In this document: in pieces, positions 34,506 through 45,694 of the stretch
Layout of the letters: every line of letters starts with the position of its first letter
Position numbering within the stretch: the stretch's first letter is position 1
Source of the DNA: Actinomycetota bacterium
GTDB lineage: Bacteria; Actinomycetota; Geothermincolia; Geothermincolales; RBG-13-55-18
DNA length: 64,000 nucleotides
NCBI GenBank assembly: GCA_014360655.1
Contig: JACIXC010000002.1
Coordinates: forward strand, 1-64,000
Reading direction: 5' to 3'
Position numbers and translations under genes: made by a program
Notes under the pieces: model-generated
Database searches by the model: none
What the model was told of the DNA's origin: nothing
What the model saw: only the letters and a program-made list of their open reading frames with translations

Positions 34506-34734
34506 CCTCGTGTTCATAACCCTCCTGGTGGCCACCGCCCTTTTGGCGGTCTGGGCACGGGACCTCCTGGCGGCGGTGATCATATTCTCCGTGTACAGCC
34601 TCATCATGGCCCTCATGTGGCAGCGCCTGCAGGCTCCCGACCTGGCACTCACGGAGGCGGCGGTGGGCGCCGGCGTGACCACGGTGCTCTTCGTGGTCAC
34701 CATCTTCAAGACCAGGAGGAGGGAGGAGGAATGA
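34489..34734 (+). CDS. MbhD-like antiporter subunit (DUF4040)
   Basis: An 81-residue three-helix protein with the DUF4040/MbhD signature AAVIIFSVYSLIMALMWQRL followed by APDLALTEAAVGAGVTTVLF. In Mrp systems this module is the C-terminal part of MrpA; here, as in membrane-bound hydrogenases (Mbh), it is a separate gene. ATG 34489 lies inside mnhG and its stop overlaps the next ATG. Confidence 0.88.
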   Translation: MGTALNLVFITLLVATALLAVWARDLLAAVIIFSVYSLIMALMWQRLQAPDLALTEAAVGAGVTTVLFVVTIFKTRRREEE

Positions 34735-35483
34735 AAAGGGTGATCGCCCTGCTTTTCATCGCCGCCCTGGGCGCGCTACTCCTCTACGTCGTGGCCGGCA
34801 TGCCGCCCATGGGGGACCCGCAGACGCCCACCGCCACCCACGTCATCCCCCGCTACCTGGAGAAGGCGGAGGAGGAGGCACATACCGAGAACGTGATCAC
34901 GGGCATCATCCTCAATTATCGCGGATACGACACCATGGGGGAGGTCACGGTTATCTTCTGCGCCCTGGCCGCCGTGCTGGCGGTGCTGGGACGCGAGCGG
35001 AGGGGCAGGATAAACGGCTTCGTGGACCGCTCGCCGGTCCCTTCCTCGACCATCGTGAGGACCATGGTGCGCTTCATCGTCCCCTTCATCATCCTCTTCT
35101 CCGTCTATACCATCCTGCATGGCGAGATATCCCCCGGCGGCGGCTTCCAGGGAGGCGCCATCATCGGGGGCAGCATGATCGTGTTCACCACCATCTTCGG
35201 GCTCTACGAGTCTTCGAGGCGGGTGCCGCAGAAGGTGCGGGCGCCCCTGGAGGGGTCCGCGGTGATGACCTTCTTCCTCGTGGGAGCGCTGGGGCTTGTG
35301 GGAGGGGGCAACTTCCTCACCTATGCCTGGCCGCACGCGGCGAGGAGCCTGCAACCGGCGCTGGTTACCTGGCTGACGGTCCTGGTGGAGATAGGCATCG
35401 GCCTGGGAGGGGCCATGGTGCTCATCTCCATACTCTTCGCCATGATCCGGGAGGAGGAGGAGGAAATTGCGCCTGTTGCATAA
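34731..35483 (+). CDS. mnhB: MbhE-MnhB fusion antiporter subunit
   Basis: The 250-residue protein joins an MbhE-like domain (about 1-90; ENVITGIILNYRGYDTMGE) to an MnhB/MbhF domain (about 105-250; IVPFIILFSVYTILHGEISP, then GGGFQGGAIIGGSM). In Pyrococcus Mbh the two are separate genes, and in Mrp the E part is fused to MrpA. The ATG overlaps the preceding stop (ATGA). Confidence 0.9.
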   Translation: MKRVIALLFIAALGALLLYVVAGMPPMGDPQTPTATHVIPRYLEKAEEEAHTENVITGIILNYRGYDTMGEVTVIFCALAAVLAVLGRERRGRINGFVDRSPVPSSTIVRTMVRFIVPFIILFSVYTILHGEISPGGGFQGGAIIGGSMIVFTTIFGLYESSRRVPQKVRAPLEGSAVMTFFLVGALGLVGGGNFLTYAWPHAARSLQPALVTWLTVLVEIGIGLGGAMVLISILFAMIREEEEEIAPVA

Positions 35484-35874
35484 TTACCATTATGTGGCAG
35501 CCATGGCGCTCTTCTGCATCGGGCTCTACACGGTCATCGTGCGCCGCAATATCATAAAGAAACTCATCGGCCTCAACATCATGGAGACGTCCGTCTTCTT
35601 CTTCTATATCTCCCTCGGTTACCTGGACAAGGGGATCGCCCCCATAGGCGTCGGGAACGCCGATCCCGCGCGCATGGTCAACCCCATCCCCCAGGCCCTC
35701 ATCCTCACCGGCATCGTGGTCGCGGTGAGCGTCACCGCGCTGGCGCTCTCCATGGTCATCCTGCTCTACCGCCAGTACGGGACCCTTGACGTGGATCGCC
35801 TCATGCGCGAGGAGGAACCCGGGGCGGAAGGAACGGAGGGCGAGGCAGAAGTCGCGGGAAAGGGTGGTGCCTGA
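35467..35874 (+). CDS. mnhC: Na+/H+ antiporter subunit MnhC/MrpC (NuoK-like)
   Basis: The 135-residue NuoK-like protein has three membrane helices, with the IGLNIMETSVFFFYISLG core and PIPQALILTGIVVAVSVTAL typical of MnhC. The TTG start at 35467 follows a purine-rich GGAGGAGGAGG site inside the end of the previous gene. A charged acidic tail of about 25 residues is unusual. The next gene begins right after the stop. Confidence 0.92.
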   Translation: MRLLHNYHYVAAMALFCIGLYTVIVRRNIIKKLIGLNIMETSVFFFYISLGYLDKGIAPIGVGNADPARMVNPIPQALILTGIVVAVSVTALALSMVILLYRQYGTLDVDRLMREEEPGAEGTEGEAEVAGKGGA

Positions 35875-37359
35875 ATGGGAGCCTGGCGGCATTTTCCCAT
35901 CTTAATGATCACCCTTCCCCTGCTGGGGGCGGTTCTCCTGCCCTTCCTGGGATACCTGCGCGAGAGGTGGGTGCCCTACGCCGCGCTCCTGCCGCTCTCC
36001 GCCTCCACCGTGCTGGGAATACTCCTCATCGGCAGGATACCCGCTGAGGGCCACCTGAGCTATCACATGGGAGGCTGGGAGCCGCCCTTCGGCATCGAGA
36101 TACGCGTGGATTACGTGGGGCTTTTTCTCATGCTGGTGGCCTGCGCCATCACCCTGCTTGCCCTGGCCTATTCGCGGCGCTACATAGACAAGGAGGTCAG
36201 CCCGGGACGCCGTACCGCCTATTACGTGCTCTTCCTGCTCATGTCCGGGGCCATGCTGGGGTTCACTGCCACCGGGGACATCTTCAACCTCTTCGTCTTC
36301 ATGGAGATCCTGGCCCTCTCCTCCTACGCCCTGGTGGCCATCACCGGGAACCGCAACGCGGTGCGCGCCGCTTTCAAGTACGTCCTCATGGGGGCGCCCT
36401 CCTCCATCATGGTGCTCCTGGCCATCGGTTTCCTTTATTCGGTCACCGGCACCCTGAACATGGCCGACCTCTCGGCCCGCATAGCGGAGTCGGGATACAC
36501 GGAGGTGCTCGTCGTCTCCTATATCCTCTTCGTCATCGGCTTCGGGGTGAAGGCCGCCCTCTTCCCCCTGCACATGTGGTTGCCGGACGCGCATTCCATC
36601 GCGCCCTCCCCCATCAGCGCGCTCCTCTCCGGCCTGCTGGTGGAGGTGTGCGCCTTCGCCCTGGTGCGCATCACCTTTTCCGTCTTCACCCGGAGCGCCA
36701 CGGACCTGTTGGGGGGGACGGCGGACGCGGTGGGGGTGGCCGCCGCCGCGGCGGTGCTCTACGGGGGCATCATGGCCATTCTGCAAAAGGACCTCAAGAT
36801 GATGATCGCCTATTCCACCGTGAGCCACATCGGCTACATCTTCCTGGGCATCACCGCGTTCACCGCGGAGGGGCTCACGGGTGCCATGTACCACATGCTG
36901 GACCACGGGCTGGCCAAGGCGTGCCTCTTCCTCTGCGCCGGCAACTTCATCTACGTGAAGGGCTACCGCAGGATCGAGGAGCTGCGGGGGGCCTGGCGCC
37001 AGATGCCATGGACCTGCTTCGCCTTCGCCCTGGCCTCCCTCTCGGTGATCGGCATCCCGCCCACGGCGGGGTTCATCAGCAAGTGGTACCTCATTCTCGG
37101 CAACATCCGGGCGGGGAAATGGCTGTATACCGTCGTTCTCCTGACCGGCAGCATACTGGCGGCGGTATACTGCCTGCGTATAATCTATTACATGTTTTTC
37201 CAGGCGGGCAAGGAGGGAGCGTGGGGGGAGACGGCGCGCGACGCCTCTCCGAGCATGCTCGCGCCGGTGTGGGTCCTCTCGCTGGGGACCCTGTTCTTCG
37301 GCGTCTTCTCCTACCTGCTGATACCATCGCTGCTGAAGGCGGCCGCGTACCTGTTGTGA
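35875..37359 (+). CDS. mnhD: Antiporter-like proton/cation channel subunit MnhD/MrpD (NuoN/M-like)
   Basis: The 494-residue protein has about 14 membrane helices of the proton-conducting antiporter family. The transmembrane Lys/His features are in GFGVKAALFPLHMWLPDAHSIAPSPISALLSG (about 222-253) and the conserved Glu in FMEILALSSYALV (about 142). It is most like MnhD/MbhH from gene order (immediately after mnhC). A second and third antiporter-like subunit follow. Confidence 0.92.
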   Translation: MGAWRHFPILMITLPLLGAVLLPFLGYLRERWVPYAALLPLSASTVLGILLIGRIPAEGHLSYHMGGWEPPFGIEIRVDYVGLFLMLVACAITLLALAYSRRYIDKEVSPGRRTAYYVLFLLMSGAMLGFTATGDIFNLFVFMEILALSSYALVAITGNRNAVRAAFKYVLMGAPSSIMVLLAIGFLYSVTGTLNMADLSARIAESGYTEVLVVSYILFVIGFGVKAALFPLHMWLPDAHSIAPSPISALLSGLLVEVCAFALVRITFSVFTRSATDLLGGTADAVGVAAAAAVLYGGIMAILQKDLKMMIAYSTVSHIGYIFLGITAFTAEGLTGAMYHMLDHGLAKACLFLCAGNFIYVKGYRRIEELRGAWRQMPWTCFAFALASLSVIGIPPTAGFISKWYLILGNIRAGKWLYTVVLLTGSILAAVYCLRIIYYMFFQAGKEGAWGETARDASPSMLAPVWVLSLGTLFFGVFSYLLIPSLLKAAAYLL

Positions 37360-37378
37360 GCGAAGAAGGGGGTAATCG

Positions 37379-38896
37379 ATGCCGGAGAAGAGCACGTTTT
37401 CGGTGATACCGCTCGTAGTCATCCTGCTGCCCTGGATATCCCTGCTGGCCATACTCGCCTTCCCCAAGAAGGCGGAAAAGCTGCGCCTGTGGCTCTGCGC
37501 CCTGGGTTCACTGGCCTCCTTCGGGCTCTTGTTCAGCATGCTTCCGGGGATACTGGACGGGAAGACCTACACCATCAAGCTGGCAAGCGTGGTGGAGAGC
37601 CTCGAGATGCGCCTCACCGTGGACACCCTGGGCTTCTACTTCGCCCTCATCCTGGCCTTCCTGTGGCTCCTCGCCACCGTCTATTCCATCAGCTACATCG
37701 ACCACAAGCACAACCGCTTCTTCGCCTTCATGGCGCTCTGCGAGTCCTTCATCCTGGGATGCGCCTTCTCCGCCAACATGTTCACCTACTTCATCTTCTA
37801 CGAGATGATGACCTTCGGGTCCTACCCTCTCATCATCCACGAGGAGACGACCATGGCGCGCCGCGCCGGTTACAAGTACCTGGTCTACGCCATCGCCGCC
37901 GGCACCGTGCTCTTCTTCGCCATCGTGGCCCATTATTTCTGGGGCAACGGGGAGCTCGGCTTCGGCAGCTACGGGGTGTTGAGCCTGGGGAGCGCCAGCC
38001 GCGCCGCGCTCACCACCATCTTCTTCACCTACCTGGCTGGCTTCGGCGTGAAAGCCGCCATCATGCCGCTGCACGGGTGGGTGCCCGACGCCCATCCCGC
38101 CGCGCCCTCTCCGGCCAGCGCCCTGCTCTCCGGCGTCATCCTCAAGGCGGGCGCCTTCGGCATAATAAGGGTCTGCTTCAACGTCTTCGGGACCGACCTC
38201 ATGAGGGAGCTGGGGGTCTTCGTGGTCATGGCCATCCTGGCCTGCATAACCATCGTGGTGGCCTCCGTCTTCGCCCTCACACAGGACAACCTCAAGCGGC
38301 GGCTGGCCTACTCCAGCATCGGGCAGGTCTCCTACATCATCCTGGGGCTGGCCATGCTGGCCCACGACGGCGCCCTGGGGGGCGTTATGCACCTCACTCA
38401 CCACGCCCTCATGAAGGGATGCCTCTTCCTCTGCGCCGGCGTCATCCTGGTAAAAACCGGAAAGAAGAACATAAGCGAGATGGCGGGCATCGGCTACCAG
38501 CTCCCCATCACCATGATCTGCTTCTCCGTGTGCGCCCTGGCCATGATGGGGACGCCCCCTTCCGTGGGCTTCATCACCAAGTGGCTGCTGGGAAGCGGGG
38601 CCCTGGAGGCGGGGTTGCCCGTTTACGTCGTGATCCTCCTGGTCAGCGCCCTGCTGAACGCGGCCTACTTCCTTCCCATCATCTACATCGCCTTCTTCCG
38701 GTGGGAGGGGGACGAGCTGGACGAACACGGCGAAAAGCGCCATCCCAAGCTTGTCTTCGGCAAGGAGGCCGACCACAAGCTGGTGGTGCCCATCGTCATC
38801 CTCGCCCTCCTCGTGGTCGTCGTGGGCATCTGGAGCAACGTCACCGGGTTCCCCTATTCGTTCGTGAGCAGGGTGGTCAACGTCATCTTTCCGTGA
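37379..38896 (+). CDS. Second MrpD/NuoM-like antiporter subunit
   Basis: The 505-residue paralogue has the same fold: FYEMMTFGSYPLIIH with the membrane Glu, GFGVKAAIMPLHGWVPDAHP (about 220-239) and ASALLSGVILKAGAFG. It is closer to the third subunit at 38922 (both have DAHPAAPSPASALLSGV) than to the MnhD at 35875. Extra antiporter-like subunits occur in Mbx/Mbs and in some ion-pumping complexes. ATG 37379 follows AAGGGGG. Confidence 0.9.
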   Translation: MPEKSTFSVIPLVVILLPWISLLAILAFPKKAEKLRLWLCALGSLASFGLLFSMLPGILDGKTYTIKLASVVESLEMRLTVDTLGFYFALILAFLWLLATVYSISYIDHKHNRFFAFMALCESFILGCAFSANMFTYFIFYEMMTFGSYPLIIHEETTMARRAGYKYLVYAIAAGTVLFFAIVAHYFWGNGELGFGSYGVLSLGSASRAALTTIFFTYLAGFGVKAAIMPLHGWVPDAHPAAPSPASALLSGVILKAGAFGIIRVCFNVFGTDLMRELGVFVVMAILACITIVVASVFALTQDNLKRRLAYSSIGQVSYIILGLAMLAHDGALGGVMHLTHHALMKGCLFLCAGVILVKTGKKNISEMAGIGYQLPITMICFSVCALAMMGTPPSVGFITKWLLGSGALEAGLPVYVVILLVSALLNAAYFLPIIYIAFFRWEGDELDEHGEKRHPKLVFGKEADHKLVVPIVILALLVVVVGIWSNVTGFPYSFVSRVVNVIFP

Positions 38897-38921
38897 GTTC
38901 CGTGAGGGGTGAAGCGGGGGA

Positions 38922-41069
38922 GTGCACGAGGAAAAGGTCGCCGTCCTGGCCTTCTCGTACCTGCCGGCCCTGGCGCTGGTCCTGCCGCTCATCGGAGCGG
39001 CCTGCGCGGCGGCGGCCGGGGAGCGCAGGGCTCGCCTGCGCAACTGGTCGGCCGTGATCTCCAGCGGCGGCGCGCTGGCGGTGGCCGCGGCGCTGCTGTC
39101 GCGCGTCACGGGAAACGGCCCCGTCTACTTCAACCTCGACTTCATGCGCCTCGGCGAGCGCTTCGCGTGCGGGCTGGAGGTGGACGCCGTGGGCGCCTTC
39201 TTCGCCTTCTTCGCCTCCGTCCTGTGGTTCGCGGCCTCGCTGCACGCCTTCCGCTACATGGACCACGAGCACAAGCGCACGCGCTTCTTCCTCTTCATGC
39301 TCCTCACCGAGGCCGCCACCTTCGGGGTCTTCATGGCCGCCGATCTCTTCAGCCTCTATTTCTTCTTCGAGGCCATGGGACTGCTGGCCTACGTGCTGGT
39401 CATCCACTCCGAGACGCCGCGGGCGCGGGCGGCGGCGGCCAAGTATATCGGCATGACCGTCGTCGGGGGCCTTTTGCTCGTCGGGGGGATCTTTCTCTAC
39501 CTGGGTTACGCGGGGACCACGTCCTTCCGGCCCCTGGCGGAGAGCGCCTGGCTCACCGGGTCCTTCAAGGTGGTCGCGCTGCTCATGCTCATCGCCGGTT
39601 TCGGGGTCAAGGCGGGCATGGTGCCCCTGCACGTATGGCTTCCCGACGCCCATCCCGCCGCGCCCTCGCCGGCCAGCGCCCTCCTCTCGGGGGTCATGAT
39701 CAAGGCGGGGGCTTACGGGATACTGAGGACGGTGCTCACCTTCATGCAGTCGCCGGCGTCCCACGAGGCCTCGGGACACGGCGGCGCGGCGGGGCACGCC
39801 GCCGAGAGCACCGTGCATGCGGCGGGAGGGCTGGCTGCCGACGTGCGCATGCTGGGCTTCGCCGTCATCTGGATCGCCGTGGCCACCATGTTCATCGGCA
39901 TGCTGCTGGCCCTGGTGCAGAACGACATCAAGCGCACGCTGGCCTATTCCAGCGTGAGCCAGATGGGATACATCCTTTTCGGGATCGGTTGCCTGGGATA
40001 CCTGGGCGGCGAGGGAGCCATGGGAATGGGTGGAAGCCTTTACCATATCATCAACCACGCCCTCTTCAAGGGATGCTTCTTCCTCGCGGCGGGGTCCGTC
40101 CTCTTCTGCGCGCACGAGCTGGACATGTTCAAGCTGGGGGGCCTGTGGAGGCGCATGCCCTGGACCACCCTCTTCTGGTGCATAGCCGCCCTGGGCATCA
40201 TGGGCATCCCCCTGGGAAACGGGTTCGTCTCCAAGACCCTCCTGCACCACGCCATCCTCGAGTCCCATCACCTGGCCGAGGGCGCCCACCTGGCCACGGC
40301 GGGATGGGTGAAGGCGGCGGAGGTGATGTTCATCATCACCAGCGGCGGTACCATCGGTTACATCACCAAGATGACCTACTACACCTTCTTCCGCCGACCC
40401 GGCGGGGAACACGCCGAGCACCTGGCGCACGTGAAGGAGGCGCCGATCTGGATGCTCCTGGGCAGCGGGCTGCTCGCGGCGGGGGTCCTTTGCAACGGCC
40501 TTTTCCCCGGACTCCTGCTGCGCAGGCTCATCGCTCCCGCTGCCGGTTCGGTGCCCGGGCTGGATGCGCATTACGTCGAACACCTCTCGCAGACGCCCAT
40601 CTTCCTGTGGGCGAACATAAAGGAGATCCTCGTCCCCCTCGCCATCGGTTTGGGCGTTTTCTTCCTGGGGGCATGGCCGGACCTGGTCGGGAAGCGGCGG
40701 CGCGGCCCCGACCTCTTCGCCCTGCGCCTCCCGCGCTGGCTGGGGGTGGATTTCTGGTACCTGAACGGGGCGCGCGGCTCGCTGGCCCTTCTCTTCTGGG
40801 GCAGGCGCACGTATGCGCCCTTCAAGGAGGCCTTCGTGCGGTTTTCCCGCAAGGCAGCCGGCGGAGTGGTCCATGCGGTGAGGGATACCATTTACCCCTC
40901 CCTCACCACGCGCCCGCTGGCCTGGGTACGTGTACGTGCGGGGGTTGTCTACGGCAACCTGCGCGGCGAGTTGCTTCCCCGCGTGCGCGAGTACCAGGGG
41001 GATATCGCGGTGGGTGCGCTGGTCATCGCCGTCTCACTCACCCTGTTCCTTATCATGAGATTATTATGA
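38922..41069 (+). CDS. Third, long NuoL/MrpA-like antiporter subunit with C-terminal extension
   Basis: The 715-residue protein has the antiporter core (GFGVKAGMVPLHVWLPDAHP around 226-245, FFFEAMGLLAYVLVIHSE around 147) and a roughly 150-residue C-terminal extension ending in a membrane helix (AVGALVIAVSLTLFLIMRLL), like the NuoL/MrpA lateral arm. It lacks the MbhD/E domains of MrpA, which are encoded separately at 34489 and 34731. A His/Ala/Gly-rich insertion (about residues 279-303) interrupts a loop. The GTG start at 38922 has GCGGGGGA upstream. Confidence 0.88.
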   Translation: MHEEKVAVLAFSYLPALALVLPLIGAACAAAAGERRARLRNWSAVISSGGALAVAAALLSRVTGNGPVYFNLDFMRLGERFACGLEVDAVGAFFAFFASVLWFAASLHAFRYMDHEHKRTRFFLFMLLTEAATFGVFMAADLFSLYFFFEAMGLLAYVLVIHSETPRARAAAAKYIGMTVVGGLLLVGGIFLYLGYAGTTSFRPLAESAWLTGSFKVVALLMLIAGFGVKAGMVPLHVWLPDAHPAAPSPASALLSGVMIKAGAYGILRTVLTFMQSPASHEASGHGGAAGHAAESTVHAAGGLAADVRMLGFAVIWIAVATMFIGMLLALVQNDIKRTLAYSSVSQMGYILFGIGCLGYLGGEGAMGMGGSLYHIINHALFKGCFFLAAGSVLFCAHELDMFKLGGLWRRMPWTTLFWCIAALGIMGIPLGNGFVSKTLLHHAILESHHLAEGAHLATAGWVKAAEVMFIITSGGTIGYITKMTYYTFFRRPGGEHAEHLAHVKEAPIWMLLGSGLLAAGVLCNGLFPGLLLRRLIAPAAGSVPGLDAHYVEHLSQTPIFLWANIKEILVPLAIGLGVFFLGAWPDLVGKRRRGPDLFALRLPRWLGVDFWYLNGARGSLALLFWGRRTYAPFKEAFVRFSRKAAGGVVHAVRDTIYPSLTTRPLAWVRVRAGVVYGNLRGELLPRVREYQGDIAVGALVIAVSLTLFLIMRLL

Positions 41070-41228
41070 TCGGGGAGGCCGGCAGGGAGCGCGCGGGAAG
41101 GGGGATGGCGCGGGCAGCGGCGCATGAGGAGCGTGCGCCGAACAAGGAGAGGGGAGGCTGCGCGCGGTGGAAATGTGCACCGGCGGCAGGTTCGCGCCGA
41201 GAGGCCGCTTGACCGGAGGGAAGAGACG

Positions 41229-41648
41229 GTGTGCGCGGTGATTAGGATGGCGGCGGAAAACGGGTTGGCCAGGGATCTACTGGCGGCGGTCATAGCCGCC
41301 CTGGCGGGGCTGGCGGTCATCGCCTACGCGGCGGCGTCCGACCTCTTCGAGCTGAAGATCTTCAAGTTCGACCCATTCGCCTTCAAGTACCCGAAGGAGG
41401 CGAGGATTGAATACTGGTACACGCGGGCGGCGAGAAAGCTCGAGGCCTTCCTGGCCCGGGGAGGCTGGAACTACGCCAAGGCCAAGAAGCAGGCAAAGGT
41501 GACCTTCAAGAGGGACTGGAGGCGGCTGCGGAAGGAGACGCGGAGGCTACTGCCCGAGGCCGCGCGGAGGCTCAACCGGGACATCGCGCTGGGAGCCCTG
41601 GCCATCGCCATCGCCCTGGTGGCTCTGCTCATCATGAGGTTGACCTGA
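41229..41648 (+). CDS. Small membrane protein with a NuoL-tail-like C-terminus
   Basis: A 139-residue protein with an N-terminal helix (about 16-37), a basic amphipathic middle (lysine/arginine-rich, about 55-105) and a C-terminal helix. Its end (RDIALGALAIAIALVALLIM) is clearly similar to the end of the 715-residue antiporter subunit just upstream (GDIAVGALVIAVSLTLFLIM), so it probably arose by duplication of that tail. GTG 41229 with GGAGGG upstream is the best start. No family recognised; a role in the antiporter complex is inference. Confidence 0.65.
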   Translation: MCAVIRMAAENGLARDLLAAVIAALAGLAVIAYAAASDLFELKIFKFDPFAFKYPKEARIEYWYTRAARKLEAFLARGGWNYAKAKKQAKVTFKRDWRRLRKETRRLLPEAARRLNRDIALGALAIAIALVALLIMRLT

Positions 41649-41736
41649 GTTCACGGCGCGAGAAGGCTGCGGGATGGCGCGGCCGCTCCCTATTGGGGAA
41701 GGAACGGTGGGTTCGGCTTACGTCAAGGGGGTAGAG

Positions 41737-41976
41737 ATGACGCGGAAAACGTCGGCGGCGACCGTCTTCGTGATGACCATCCTGTTTCTCCTTGCGGGGG
41801 GGGTTCACCCTTTGCTCGCCCAGGGGGGGAGCGCCGAGGGCGGCGAGGGGAGTTCCGTCCGGCTTGTCGTGACCATCGCCGCCATCTGGCTGGCCATCAT
41901 GGCCGCGGTGATCACCGTGGTCGTGGTCACGCGGCGAAAGGCGGGAGAGGAGGAAAGGAAGAGCAAGGAGGAATAA
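41737..41976 (+). CDS. Small exported/membrane-anchored protein at end of antiporter cluster
   Basis: 79 residues: an N-terminal signal-peptide-like segment (FVMTILFLLAGGVHPLLA, possible cleavage after LLA-QG), a short acidic/glycine linker, one transmembrane helix (LVVTIAAIWLAIMAAVITVVVV) and a charged lysine/glutamate tail. ATG 41737 follows AAGGGGG. No family recognised; its position suggests a link with the antiporter genes but nothing more. Confidence 0.5.
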   Translation: MTRKTSAATVFVMTILFLLAGGVHPLLAQGGSAEGGEGSSVRLVVTIAAIWLAIMAAVITVVVVTRRKAGEEERKSKEE

Positions 41977-42117
41977 GGATCCGGGGATCCTGCGGCGTCC
42001 TCTTGTGAGACCACTTCGCGGGTATCGGGTCGGAAGCGGGCCGGTAAAGGTCACTTGCTCTGCCCTGCTGGGTTTGCGCGTAATGTCGACGTCGCTTGCC
42101 GGAAGAAGGGAAGATGG

Positions 42118-42849
42118 ATGCGGGATTACGTTCACCGCTTCTACCGCAGCTGGATGCAGGCCTCGGGCCTGCTTTCCTGTCGGGTGACCATAAAGGAAAG
42201 CGACCTTTTCATATGGGCACAGCGCGACGTGAGAGAAGAGGCGCGCGCTTCCCTGGCCGGGCATCGCGAAGAGCTCGAGGACTTCATCGCCTTGCAGCCG
42301 CTTTTCGCCGAGACCTTCCTGCCCTACGAGGTACCCGCAGATGCCCCGGAGATCGTGCGACTCATGGCCGCGGCGGCAAAAAAAACGGGGGTTGGGCCCA
42401 TGGCGGCGGTGGCGGGGGCCATTGCCGAACTGGTGGGGAGGGACCTGATACCGCTTTCACCGGAGATAATGGTGGAGAACGGCGGTGACATCTACCTCCA
42501 TTCCGCGCGTGAGAGACGTATAGGCGTCTTCGCGGGAGATTCTCCCTTGAGCGGTCGCCTGGTCATAGTGGTTCCGCCCACGCCCCCGGGCGGCCTGGGC
42601 GTTTGCACTTCATCCGCGTCGGTGGGGCCCTCCTACAGCGCCGGTGCGGCGGATGCAGCACTGGTGGTGGCGGAAAGCGCGGCGCTGGCCGATGCCGCGG
42701 CGACCGCGCTGGGCAACCGCGCCAAGGGTCCCGAGCACATCGAGGATGCTCTCTCCGCCGTATCGGGTATCGAAGGTGTGTGGGGTTGCCTGCTCGTCAT
42801 GGGGGAGCGCCTGGGGGTCAAGGGGGACCTTACGTTGGAGGGCGTATGA
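42118..42849 (+). CDS. UPF0280 (COG2122) family protein
   Basis: The 243-residue protein matches UPF0280, a family distantly related to the ApbE flavin transferase fold. Visible family blocks are MAAVAGAIAELVGRDL, ENGGDIYLHSARERRIGVFAG and CTSSASVGPSYSAGAADAALVV. In methanogens a COG2122 protein has been connected genetically with a COG1900 pathway to homocysteine; whether that holds here is unknown, and no COG1900 gene is in the window. ATG 42118 has AAGGGAAG upstream. Confidence 0.85.
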   Translation: MRDYVHRFYRSWMQASGLLSCRVTIKESDLFIWAQRDVREEARASLAGHREELEDFIALQPLFAETFLPYEVPADAPEIVRLMAAAAKKTGVGPMAAVAGAIAELVGRDLIPLSPEIMVENGGDIYLHSARERRIGVFAGDSPLSGRLVIVVPPTPPGGLGVCTSSASVGPSYSAGAADAALVVAESAALADAAATALGNRAKGPEHIEDALSAVSGIEGVWGCLLVMGERLGVKGDLTLEGV

Positions 42850-42897
42850 GGGTAAGGCCAAGGGAGAGGGCTTCGCCCCCTCCCTTAGACCCTCCCC

Positions 42898-43414
42898 CGT
42901 CCTCCTTCCGGCGGCCGGGCCGCCGGGTAACGGTCTCGCTCGCAGGCTCGCTGCGACCGACCCGGTCGTTCCCGGCCTTGGTGGGTGCGTATATGTCCTT
43001 CTTCCGGCCCGGGGCCTCAGGGTAACGGTCTCGCTCGCAGGCTCGCTGCGACCGACCCGGTCGTTCCCGGCCTTGGTGGTTGCGTATCAGTCCTTTTTCC
43101 GGCGGCCGGGCCGCCGGGTAACGGTCTCGCTCGCAGGCTCGCTGCGACCGACCCGGTCGTTCCCGGCCTTGGTTGTTGCGTATCCGTCCTTCTTCCGGCC
43201 CGGGGCCTCAGGGTAACGGTCTCGCTCGGCGCCGCGTTCCTTTCTCATAAATCCGAGACCCTGGGTAAGGCGTCCTCGCTGCGACCGACCCTGTAGTTCC
43301 CCGGGCTTGCTAGGTGGAAATCCGTCCTTCTTGCGGCGGCCGGGCCGCCGGGTAACGGTCTCGCTCGCAGGCTCGCTGCGACCGACCCGGTAGTTCCCGG
43401 CCTTGGTCGGAAAA
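42898..43414. repeat. Block of five ~95-bp direct repeats in two alternating versions
   Basis: A motif beginning GGTAACGGTCTCGCTCGCAG recurs at 42926, 43021, 43117, 43212 and 43351, giving spacings of 95, 96, 95 and 139 bp. Copies 1, 3 and 5 are preceded by a GGCGGCC-G-GGCCGCC palindrome, copies 2 and 4 by GGCCCGGGGCC, so the higher-order unit is about 191 bp. The fourth copy is interrupted and diverged (43229-43310). It fills most of the 42850-43602 gap and carries no believable gene. It could be a REP-like or a decayed satellite block. Confidence 0.85.
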
Positions 43415-43593
43415 TCCGCACGACAAAAGGGGACGAGCGCCTTCAATACGTGAGGTTACGATGTGTAAAATAGAGGCGATCGGTAAAACAGCATATGGAA
43501 GACGTTAGGAAGAAAAAATATTGTTAAGGATTGGGAACACGGCACGATACAGGGATGGCGACGCGACGAGGGTTCGTTCGGAGACGGGGGTAA

Positions 43594-45627
<2,034 letters not shown>

Positions 45628-45694
45628 ACCGGGGGGACGCCAGGCAAGGTAAAAAGAAGGGAAACATGCCGCGCACGAGGAAGGAGTCGGGGAG

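Noticed and set aside
42863-43296. Several short frames in the 95-bp repeat block
   Set aside because: They translate the repeat in different frames with no domain or ribosome site.
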